Below the pieces are notes generated by a model. That model was not told the origin of the DNA and ran no database searches. It saw only the letters and a list, made by a program, of their open reading frames with translations. From Hyphomicrobiaceae bacterium (GTDB lineage Bacteria > Pseudomonadota > Alphaproteobacteria > Rhizobiales > JAKIUO01), in assembly GCA_021647535.1 (NCBI GenBank), contig JAKIUO010000123.1, forward strand, positions 1 to 8,954: a stretch of 8,954 bases of DNA, read 5' to 3'. Positions 1-5,263 of this stretch are shown piece by piece. Numbering within the stretch: the stretch's first letter is position 1; each line of letters starts with the position of its first letter. A program made the translations under genes and the position numbers.

Positions 1-1163
1 ACCCGGCCGTGTACATCTGTAGGGATTCCTCCCATGGCGTAGTGCGCTGTGGGCTGAACCGGCATGGGCTCTACCGCCGGGTCCACCCCGAGATAGGTAC
101 GGCAGAAATCAGCAATATCGGGAATCTTGGCTTCCACGGTTTCCCTTCCCAGGTGACTGGCATCCAGGTACACCCAGTCATCAATTTTTCTGTTGCCGTT
201 GATGCCCCGGCCTTCGGAGATTTCCGTCATGATGGCACGGCTCACCATGTCTCTGGGTGCCAGGTCCATCATGGACGGGGCGTACTTCCCCATGAATCGT
301 TCACCCTCCCGGTTCAGCAGTATGCCCCCTTCTCCCCGGACACCTTCGGTGATGAGTATTCCCATTCCCCTGATTCCCGTGGGGTGGAACTGGACAAATT
401 CCATGTCCTGCAACGGCAGGCCCGCGCGCAGCGCCATACCATTGCCATCGCCCGTGCAGGTATGGGCCGAGGTGCAGGAAAAATAGGTGCGGCCATAGCC
501 ACCCGTTGCCAAAATGGTGCGGTGTGCCCGAAAGCGATGCAGCGAGCCATCTTCAAGACAAAGGGCAATAACGCCGCGACAGGCCCCCGCTTCGTCCATA
601 ATCAGATCAATGGCGAAATATTCGATAAAAAACTCGGCAGCGTGGCGGATGGCCTGGCCATAAAGCGTATGCAAAATGGCGTGGCCCGTACGGTCAGCGG
701 CAGCGCAGGTGCGCATGGCCGGTGGCCCCTCGCCATATTGCGTCGTCATGCCACCAAACGGGCGCTGGTAAATCTTGCCCTCATCATTGCGCGAGAACGG
801 CACACCATAATGCTCCAGCTCATAAACAGCAGCCGGGGCTTCGCGGCACAAATATTCGATGCTGTCCTGATCACCCAGCCAGTCAGCGCCTTTCACCGTA
901 TCATACATATGCCAGCGCCAGTCATCCGGCCCCATATTGCCTAATGATGCCGCAACGCCGCCCTGCGCCGCCACCGTATGAGAACGTGTTGGAAATACCT
1001 TGGTGATGCAGCCGGTGCGCAGGCCCGCTTCCGAAGCGCCAAGCGTTGCCCGTAATCCGGCCCCGCCAGCCCCCACCACCAGCACATCAAAATCATGATC
1101 AACAAAATTATAAACGCCAGGGCTGGCCTGCGCCGCGTTGACTGTGTTTTTGTCTTCCGCCAT
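1..1163 (-). CDS. sdhA: Succinate dehydrogenase flavoprotein subunit, 5' part only (runs off left edge)
   Basis: This is the FAD subunit of succinate dehydrogenase (complex II), which oxidises succinate to fumarate at the inner membrane and passes electrons via SdhB to quinone. The start is ATG at 1163-1161, giving 387 complete codons of a protein normally near 590-600 residues; the C-terminus lies outside the window. Visible motifs are the dinucleotide-binding GAGGAG (31-36), the covalent-FAD histidine in SHTVAAQGG (H62), and the catalytic residues H260 (FHPTG), T272/E273 (ITEG), R304 (PRDMVSR) and H374 (AHYAMGG). The Shine-Dalgarno is weak, and TAATAG precedes the start. Residues 1-262 read as typical alphaproteobacterial SdhA. 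From residue 263 on, the sequence (for example GILITEG, DLAPRDMVSRAI, PVQPTAHYAMGG) resembles SdhA/FrdA of other phyla and uses different codons, so the gene is probably composite. No sdhC or sdhD lies upstream. Identity as SdhA is very sure; integrity is doubtful. Confidence 0.95.
   Translation of the reverse strand, partial: MAEDKNTVNAAQASPGVYNFVDHDFDVLVVGAGGAGLRATLGASEAGLRTGCITKVFPTRSHTVAAQGGVAASLGNMGPDDWRWHMYDTVKGADWLGDQDSIEYLCREAPAAVYELEHYGVPFSRNDEGKIYQRPFGGMTTQYGEGPPAMRTCAAADRTGHAILHTLYGQAIRHAAEFFIEYFAIDLIMDEAGACRGVIALCLEDGSLHRFRAHRTILATGGYGRTYFSCTSAHTCTGDGNGMALRAGLPLQDMEFVQFHPTGIRGMGILITEGVRGEGGILLNREGERFMGKYAPSMMDLAPRDMVSRAIMTEISEGRGINGNRKIDDWVYLDASHLGRETVEAKIPDIADFCRTYLGVDPAVEPMPVQPTAHYAMGGIPTDVHGR
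378..405. other. Probable composite junction inside sdhA
   Basis: Codon usage breaks here in the sdhA reading frame. My hand count for residues 1-262 gives Arg CGC 12 of 16 with no AGA/AGG, Gly GGA 1 of 32, and no ATA. For residues 263-387 it gives Arg CGC 0 of 11, AGA/AGG 4 of 11, CGG 4, Gly GGA 7 of 17, and ATA 2. The break falls at the family's highly conserved FVQFHPTG motif, where two unrelated sdhA genes can share a short identical stretch. Assembly chimerism and homologous recombination both fit. The exact breakpoint cannot be set because the motif is shared. Confidence 0.7.
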
Positions 1164-1206
1164 GAGCTATTACCCGCCTGTTCTCGCCGCCCCTCTAAAC
1201 TGTCAT

Positions 1207-1222
1207 CCCGGCGCAAACCGGG
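1207..1222. repeat. Short inverted repeat in the sdhA leader
   Basis: CCCGG and CCGGG form a perfect 5-bp stem with a 6-base loop (CGCAAA), preceded by GTCAT. It resembles the short GTCATCCCGG-type palindromes that occur as dispersed repeats in many alphaproteobacterial genomes; membership is inferred from appearance only. It lies 44-59 bp upstream of the sdhA start, so it could fold in that transcript's leader. There is no T-run, so it is not a good terminator. Confidence 0.35.
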
Positions 1223-1229
1223 CGATAGA

Positions 1230-1257
1230 TTGACAATTGAAGTGCAACAATTATTAT
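1230..1257 (+). promoter_or_regulatory. Near-consensus sigma-70 type promoter with no gene behind it
   Basis: TTGACA (1230-1235, perfect -35) and TATTAT (1252-1257, five of six -10 bases) are separated by 16 bp on the plus strand. Transcription would start near 1264. The nearest plus-strand gene, nfuA, begins at 1830, so this would drive either a leader of about 565 nt or an unannotated small RNA. The surrounding DNA is AT-rich, so chance is possible. On the minus strand it lies within the sdhA leader. Confidence 0.4.
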
Positions 1258-1440
1258 GTAAAAATCTCAGCAGGGATTTTATAGCCAAGACATTTTCTAG
1301 CTCTGTTGTCGCAAATGGTGGCGCTCTTTTCAATCTCCTGATGCGAAATTTCTTCAACACGCTCTTTTCCCGGCAAAAAGCGTCGCAGCCTGCCATTAAC
1401 GGTTTTGAAAATATGGGGAGGCGGGGATAAAAAATGATTT

Positions 1441-1504
1441 TTGGAAGAAAAAGACCGGCGGCTGGACAATTACATCCTCGGGATCAATGGCCACGGCCGC
1501 CGGT
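1441..1504 (-). terminator. Terminator-like hairpin, minus strand
   Basis: ACCGGCGGC (1454-1462) and GCCGCCGGT (1496-1504) form a perfect 9-bp GC-rich stem. Three more pairs (TGG/CCA) are possible across a 2-base bulge, and a small ATCC-CGA-GGAT hairpin lies inside the loop. On the minus strand the stem is followed at once by the T-rich TCTTTTTCTTCC. That arrangement fits intrinsic termination of leftward transcription, although the 33-base loop is long. It would end any leftward transcript before the sdhA leader. Confidence 0.4.
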
Positions 1505-1714
1505 AGAGTTTCGGTCCCGCACTGGGAAACAGTATTGCAGGACACGGTAAAGCACTGGGTAAATGAACAAAAAACGAATGCCATTCTCTGTTCGGATTAG
1601 CCACTCTAGGTATAAGTCACCATAGGCGACACAACCTAATAGTGTGTTAATAGATTCGCGCAACCCTGCAAAGACCTCATTCGCAATTATCAAAATATCA
1701 GGATCTATTTGCAT
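1484..1714 (-). CDS. Possible small hypothetical protein (76 aa), doubtful
   Basis: An ATG-to-TGA reading frame of 76 codons that I do not recognise. The product has alternating hydrophobic stretches (DPDILIIANEVF; FLFIYPVLYRVL) and ends Arg/Gly-rich. The only support for a real gene is that it does not overlap another gene and its end coincides with the minus-strand terminator-like hairpin. Against it: no Shine-Dalgarno is visible, the codon style is AT-rich with CTA, TTA and ATA unlike neighbouring genes, and the stop lies inside the hairpin. It could be a gene remnant or chance. Confidence 0.2.
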   Translation of the reverse strand: MQIDPDILIIANEVFAGLRESINTLLGCVAYGDLYLEWLIRTENGIRFLFIYPVLYRVLQYCFPVRDRNSTGGRGH

Positions 1715-1736
1715 CCAGCTAAAATTGTTCTAAATT
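1709..1736 (+). promoter_or_regulatory. nfuA: Weak promoter candidate for nfuA
   Basis: TTGCAT (1709-1714) and TAAATT (1731-1736) are spaced by 16 bp, with 3 of 6 and 4 of 6 matches to the sigma-70 consensus. It would give an nfuA leader of about 87 nt. No recognisable IscR- or Fur-type operator was seen over it. The call is based on position and spacing only. Confidence 0.25.
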
Positions 1737-1829
1737 AGAAGACAGGAAACCAATTGCCCCCGGCCTGTACTCCTGCATTTCGCAGACAAAGAGCAAGCGG
1801 GCGCATATTTTTGCAGGAGACACGCAGCC

Positions 1830-2384
1830 ATGTTTATTCAGACCGAACCAACCCCCAATCCATCCACCCTGAAATTTGTACCGGGCAAGCAGGTGCTGGC
1901 CTCTGGTGTCGAGGACTTCAAAAGCCTTGCCGATGCTGGCAACTCGCCGCTGGCCACCCGTCTTTTCGAAGTTGATGGCGTTGCCGGGGTCTTTCTGGGC
2001 AATGATTTTATTTCCGTCACCAAGGGCGATCTCGACTGGGACTTGCTGAAACCTGCTGTCATGGGCGTCATCATGGAGCACTTCATGTCCGGCGCACCAG
2101 TCATGGAGGGCGATGCTCAAGGGGACAATCAAAATGAAGTGTTTGACGAAGAGGACCGCGAAACCGTCGACACCATCAAACAGCTGCTGGAAGAAAAAGT
2201 GCGCCCCGCTGTTGCACAGGACGGCGGCGACATCATCTTTCAGGCCTATAAAGACGGCATTGTTTATCTGGAATTGCGCGGCGCCTGTTCCGGTTGCCCA
2301 AGCTCCACTGCCACCCTTAAAAACGGCGTTGAAAATCTGCTGAAGCATTTCCTGCCCGAAGTCAAAGAAGTGCGTTCGGCCTGA
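1830..2384 (+). CDS. nfuA: NfuA/NifU-like Fe-S cluster carrier protein
   Basis: The 184-residue product has the two-domain layout of Nfu proteins. An N-terminal Nfu_N domain (about 1-88, beginning FIQTEPTPNPSTLKF) is followed by an acidic linker (about 92-110) and a C-terminal NifU-like domain (about 112-182). That domain carries the cluster-ligating CxxC in GACSGCPSS (C153, C156), preceded by the conserved RPAVAQDGGDI. Such proteins bind a [4Fe-4S] cluster between two subunits in the cytoplasm and deliver it to client apoproteins, which can include complex II and aconitase. AGGAGA at 1815-1820 lies 9 bp before the ATG and fixes the start. The gene is monocistronic or leads a short unit, with a hairpin 28 bp after its stop. 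Length is normal for the alphaproteobacterial and mitochondrial type; nothing is missing. Confidence 0.95.
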   Translation: MFIQTEPTPNPSTLKFVPGKQVLASGVEDFKSLADAGNSPLATRLFEVDGVAGVFLGNDFISVTKGDLDWDLLKPAVMGVIMEHFMSGAPVMEGDAQGDNQNEVFDEEDRETVDTIKQLLEEKVRPAVAQDGGDIIFQAYKDGIVYLELRGACSGCPSSTATLKNGVENLLKHFLPEVKEVRSA

Positions 2385-2411
2385 TTTTCCTCCAGAAAAC
2401 CATGCTCAAAT

Positions 2412-2443
2412 GCGAGATCAGGGCGCTTTGCTCTTGATCTCGC
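2412..2443 (+). terminator. Hairpin after nfuA, possible terminator
   Basis: GCGAGATCA (2412-2420) and TGATCTCGC (2435-2443) are a perfect 9-bp inverted repeat with a 14-base loop; two G-U and one G-C pair could extend the stem. It lies 28 bp beyond the nfuA stop, where a terminator is expected. No T-run follows (GCTGCTGTTC), so it is not a classical intrinsic terminator. It also directly abuts the tandem repeats, so it may belong to a small repeat element. Confidence 0.4.
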
Positions 2444-2454
2444 TGCTGTTCAGA

Positions 2455-2527
2455 GTTAGCTAAATCTGGCAGAGTGAGCTAATTTGGCAGAGCTAGCTAA
2501 TTTTGGCAGAGCGAAGTCAATCTGGCA
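2455..2527. repeat. Degenerate 17-19 bp tandem repeat, about four copies
   Basis: Four consecutive units can be aligned: 2455-2473, 2474-2491, 2492-2510 and 2511-2527. The shared pattern is G-N2-AGCTAA, two to four bases, then TGGCAGA. Units 1-3 share AGCTAA and GGCAGA; unit 4 keeps the TCTGGCA end but has AGTCAA in place of AGCTAA. The array fills the nfuA-nitroreductase gap, ending 72 bp before the nitroreductase start. Two explanations fit: repeated protein-binding sites (a regulator of the downstream operon), or transposase-binding repeats left from the end of an insertion element. No transposase gene is in the window. Confidence 0.75.
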
Positions 2528-2599
2528 TTTATAGCCATAAGGTCAGGTTCTGCATCACGCCTGCCTTTTTCCAATTAACAGGACGTCCAGGATAATTAT

Positions 2600-3190
2600 A
2601 TGACCGAAAGATTGGGCCAGCGCGGCCTCGACCTGCTTTTTTTTGAAGCACGGACCTTCAACAACTGGCAGGACAAGCCGGTTTCCCCCATGGCCATCAA
2701 AGAGCTCGCCAACCTGATGAAATGGGCCCCGACCAGCGCCAATTGTTCACCCGCCCGCCTGGTTTTTGTGCGCAGCGATGAAGCCAAAGACAAGCTTGCC
2801 GGTATGGCCATGGAGGCCAATCAACCCAAAATCCGCTCAGCGCCGATCACTGTCATTATTGGCCATGATCTGGATTTTGCCAGCCACCTGCCCAAGCTGT
2901 TCCCGCACACTGATGCCAAAAGCTGGTTTGAGGGCAATGAAGAGTTGACGGCAACAACAGCCTTTCGCAACGGCACCCTGCAAGGCGGCTATTTCATCAT
3001 TGCAGCGCGCGCCCTTGGCCTTGACACCGGCCCCATGTCAGGTTTTGACAATGACGCCGTCGATAAAGAGTTTTTTGCCGGTACAAAAATCAAGTCCAAC
3101 TTTTTGTGCTCCATTGGCTATGGCGATCCAAAAGATATGTTCGATCGTTCGCCGCGTTTCGATTTCGATGAATTCGCTTCTGTTGTCTAA
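2600..3190 (+). CDS. Nitroreductase-family FMN oxidoreductase, RutE/HadB type (putative malonic semialdehyde reductase)
   Basis: The 196-residue product matches the RutE/HadB branch of the nitroreductase fold along its whole length. Conserved blocks are FEARTFNNW (15-23), LMKWAPTSANCSPAR (39-53), FPHTDAKSWF (101-110), TAFRNG (120-125), the ALGLDTGPMSGFD block (138-150) and KSNFLCSIGYGDP (165-177). In E. coli RutE reduces malonic semialdehyde to 3-hydroxypropionate during uracil degradation; these enzymes are flavin-dependent and cytoplasmic. No other rut genes are present, so the natural substrate here is uncertain and could be another small aldehyde, a quinone or a nitro compound. An AGGA lies about 8 bp before the ATG. 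tsaB starts only 3 bp after the stop, indicating co-transcription. Family is sure; the specific reaction is inferred. Confidence 0.9.
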   Translation: MTERLGQRGLDLLFFEARTFNNWQDKPVSPMAIKELANLMKWAPTSANCSPARLVFVRSDEAKDKLAGMAMEANQPKIRSAPITVIIGHDLDFASHLPKLFPHTDAKSWFEGNEELTATTAFRNGTLQGGYFIIAARALGLDTGPMSGFDNDAVDKEFFAGTKIKSNFLCSIGYGDPKDMFDRSPRFDFDEFASVV

Positions 3191-3193
3191 CTC

Positions 3194-3934
3194 ATGAAGC
3201 TGCTCGCCCTTGATACCAGTATGCAGGCCTGCTCAGCTGCCGTCCTTGTCAAAGAGGACGGCGCCAAAGAGGGCGGCGCGTGCAAGGTCCATGGCCTGCG
3301 CGAACATCGTGAACGCGGCCATGCCGAACGTCTGATGCCCATGATTGACGAGGTATTGGCGCTGGCCGGACTTGGCGTGCGCGATCTTGATCGTCTGGCC
3401 GTGACCACTGGTCCCGGCACTTTTACCGGCGTGCGCATTGGCGTGGCGGCGGCGCGTGGGTTGGCTCTGGCGCTTGGTCTCCCGCTTGTCGCGCAAAATT
3501 CTCTGCGCGTCATTGCAGCACAAGCCTTTGAAAGCTGGGCTCCCCCGCCAGAGCGCGCCCCCAAACGTCTTGTCGGGGTCGTCCTTGATGCGCGGCGCGA
3601 CCAACTCTATTTTCAGCTGTTTGATCAAGAGGGTGCCTATAAAAACAGCGCGCCACAGGTGATTTTCCCACAACAGGCCGAAAAAATTCTACCCACTGAT
3701 AAAACGGTCTGCCTTATTGGCTCCGGTCGAGAGTTGCTCCGTCAACACATCAGCGAAAATCATAGTAAAAACATAGTCCTGTCTGACTTTGGGGAGGGCA
3801 CCCCCCAACCAGATGCGGCTTGTCTGGCCAGGCTGGCCCACGACACGATACCCACAGACCAACCGGTCGCCCCCCTTTATCTTCGCCCGCCAGATGCCAA
3901 GATACAGTCAGGATATGCTATAGAGCGGAAATAG
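3194..3934 (+). CDS. tsaB: tRNA threonylcarbamoyladenosine biosynthesis protein TsaB
   Basis: TsaB (YeaZ) is the non-catalytic partner that binds TsaD and TsaE in the complex making t6A at position 37 of ANN-decoding tRNAs. The 246-residue product has the ASKHA-type N-terminal strand LLALDTS (3-9), RGHAERLMPMI (41-51), the family signature GPGTFTGVRIG (73-83), and VVLDARRDQLYFQLF (129-143). It ends near PLYLRPPDAK (227-236), as in other alphaproteobacterial TsaB proteins. Residues 21-40 look somewhat longer and more charged than usual. The start is ATG, 3 bp after the nitroreductase stop and without a clear Shine-Dalgarno, so translation is probably coupled. rimI follows after 43 bp, a frequent pairing. 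Confidence 0.94.
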   Translation: MKLLALDTSMQACSAAVLVKEDGAKEGGACKVHGLREHRERGHAERLMPMIDEVLALAGLGVRDLDRLAVTTGPGTFTGVRIGVAAARGLALALGLPLVAQNSLRVIAAQAFESWAPPPERAPKRLVGVVLDARRDQLYFQLFDQEGAYKNSAPQVIFPQQAEKILPTDKTVCLIGSGRELLRQHISENHSKNIVLSDFGEGTPQPDAACLARLAHDTIPTDQPVAPLYLRPPDAKIQSGYAIERK

Positions 3935-3977
3935 CTCTGTAACAGCGAAGAGATCGTCATAGTATAGGACAAGGTGC

Positions 3978-4439
3978 GTGATTACCCATATATTACATGC
4001 AGGCAGCGTTGATACGCCTGCCATGGCCCGCCTCCATAAAACCGGTTTTGCCCACCCGTGGGATGAAGGGGCCTTGCGCAACCTTATGGATAAGCCCAAC
4101 TGCCTGACCCTCGCCGCCTTTGGCGACACGCGCCAGCTGGTGGGGTTTGTTATGACCAGACAGGCCGAGGATGAAGCTGAAATCCTCACCATTGTCGCCG
4201 ACGACCATTATCGCCGCTCCGGCATTGCCAGCTCGCTGCTGTCGCACGCCCTTGAACTCACACGCCTGCGCGCCGCCACCCGTATTTTTCTGGAAGTGGC
4301 CAGCGGCAACAAGGCGGCCATCGGCCTTTATGAAAAACACGGCTTTGTCGAGATCAGCCGCCGTTCGGGCTATTACCAGCAGGGCCGCGATGCCCCCGAA
4401 GATGCGCTTATCATGTCACGAGAGCTCGACGGCCAATAA
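3978..4439 (+). CDS. rimI: Ribosomal protein S18-alanine N-acetyltransferase (GNAT family)
   Basis: The 153-residue product is a GNAT acetyltransferase. The acetyl-CoA-binding motif A is EILTIVADDHYRRSGIASSLL (68-88, pyrophosphate loop RRSGIA at 79-84), and FLEVASGNKAAIGLYEKHGF (104-123) carries the candidate catalytic glutamate E106 and tyrosine Y118. The RRSGYY segment (128-133) is typical of RimI, which acetylates the N-terminal alanine of ribosomal protein S18 in E. coli. The start is GTG at 3978, with GGACAAGG just upstream; the next in-frame ATG (codon 16) would cut into the first conserved strand. It sits 43 bp after tsaB, the usual partner. A broader N-acetyltransferase specificity cannot be excluded. 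Confidence 0.9.
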   Translation: MITHILHAGSVDTPAMARLHKTGFAHPWDEGALRNLMDKPNCLTLAAFGDTRQLVGFVMTRQAEDEAEILTIVADDHYRRSGIASSLLSHALELTRLRAATRIFLEVASGNKAAIGLYEKHGFVEISRRSGYYQQGRDAPEDALIMSRELDGQ

Positions 4440-4633
4440 ATCGACGAATTCTCAAATATACTCAAAACACTTGAAAAACATAAAAAAGTTAGAGAAAAAC
4501 CGTCGTCGGTTCAACGAAATACTCCCGTTAGCAACCAAAACGCCATGGCCGCTGGCTATATATGCCTTCCCTTGCTGGACGCCTCCCCCTTATATGCGCT
4601 ATATGAAAACAAGACGCATTATAAACAAACGGG

Positions 4634-5080
4634 ATGAGTGACATGAGCAAAGCATCAGCCAAAGAGACCCCGCTTGAAGCCCTGTGCGCCCAAAAAGGGC
4701 TGCGCATGACCGGCCAGAGACGTATTATAGCGCAGGTCCTTTCAAAATCTGATGATCACCCAGATGTCGAGGAAGTCTATAAGCGCTCCAGCGCTGTTGA
4801 TCCTCATATTTCCCTGTCCACCGTCTACCGCACCGTGCGCCTTTTTGAAGAAGAAGGCATATTGGAACGCCACGAATTTCGCGACGGACGGGCGCGCTAT
4901 GAGCGCGTCGACAAGCAGCACCACGACCATCTCATTGATATGAAAAGCGGTGAAGTCATCGAATTTCGCAACGAAAAAATAGAACAGCTACAAATCGAAA
5001 TCGCCGCCGAACTCGGCTTCAAGCTGATTGATCACCGTCTGGAGCTTTATGGCGTGCCCATAAAGAAGGATGAGGCTTGA
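4634..5080 (+). CDS. fur: Fur-family metal-responsive transcriptional regulator (Fur/Mur type)
   Basis: The 148-residue protein has the Fur layout. A winged-helix DNA-binding part (about 15-90) carries the recognition segment ISLSTVYRTVRLFEEEGI (59-76), and a metal-binding dimerisation part follows. Likely metal ligands include H42, E90, H96, H97, H99 and H134. The CxxC zinc pair seen in E. coli Fur after HHDHLI is replaced here by D102-x-x-S105, as in many alphaproteobacterial Fur/Mur proteins. Those respond to manganese in rhizobia and to iron in other alphaproteobacteria, so the sensed metal is open. Start choice is uncertain: ATG 4634 has GGG directly against it, whereas ATG 4643 has GGGATGAG at better spacing and would give 145 residues. 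The gene follows rimI by 194 bp of AT-rich DNA and probably has its own promoter. Confidence 0.92.
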   Translation: MSDMSKASAKETPLEALCAQKGLRMTGQRRIIAQVLSKSDDHPDVEEVYKRSSAVDPHISLSTVYRTVRLFEEEGILERHEFRDGRARYERVDKQHHDHLIDMKSGEVIEFRNEKIEQLQIEIAAELGFKLIDHRLELYGVPIKKDEA

Positions 5081-5205
5081 CTTCGCCCCTGCAATCGACG
5101 ATTATGCGCGAAATTCCCAAAGGCTTTACCCGAGCCGCCGAACTGGACATGAGCCAGCAAGGTCAACATCCGCCAGCGAGTTTCGCTTGTGGGTGCGTTT
5201 TGCGT

Positions 5206-5235
5206 TTGGCGTTTTGAGACTGTCCGTACTACAAA
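5206..5235 (+). promoter_or_regulatory. ffh: Promoter candidate for ffh
   Basis: TTGGCG (5206-5211) and TACAAA (5230-5235) are separated by 18 bp, each matching 4 of 6 consensus bases. It lies just before ffh and would give a leader of about 20 nt. The 183-bp fur-ffh gap otherwise holds no recognisable gene. Modest similarity only. Confidence 0.3.
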
Positions 5236-5263
5236 ACCGGCTGTGCCGTAAAAAGAGATATAA

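Larger units (their letters stand above)
1164..1829. other. Intergenic region between divergent sdhA and nfuA
   Basis: No convincing protein gene was found on either strand over about 660 bp. No transmembrane SdhC- or SdhD-like product is encoded upstream of sdhA. The stretch is more AT-rich than the flanking genes. It contains a short CCCGG/CCGGG inverted repeat, a near-consensus plus-strand promoter, a minus-strand terminator-like hairpin, one doubtful 76-codon minus-strand ORF, and a weak promoter candidate for nfuA; these are listed separately. Confidence 0.6.

Noticed and set aside
9..944. 311-codon plus-strand ORF
   Set aside because: It is exactly antisense to sdhA, whose protein has clear FAD and active-site motifs; the plus-strand product has no recognisable features.
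1396..1584. 62-codon minus-strand ORF upstream of sdhA
   Set aside because: Does not resemble SdhC or SdhD, spans the terminator-like hairpin and has no convincing ribosome-binding site.
1719..2348. 209-codon minus-strand ORF
   Set aside because: Antisense to nfuA; no domain recognised.
3922..3938. AGAGC/GCTCT inverted repeat at the tsaB stop
   Set aside because: 5-bp stem overlapping the stop codon with no T-run; too weak to call a terminator.
4498..4511. Hairpin AACCG-TCGT-CGGTT in the rimI-fur gap
   Set aside because: Only a 5-bp stem; T-rich only on the minus strand, where no gene would need termination.
5104..5217. 37-codon plus-strand ORF (MREIPKGF start) in the fur-ffh gap
   Set aside because: No Shine-Dalgarno, no recognised family, and its end overlaps the ffh promoter candidate; chance is the simplest reading.
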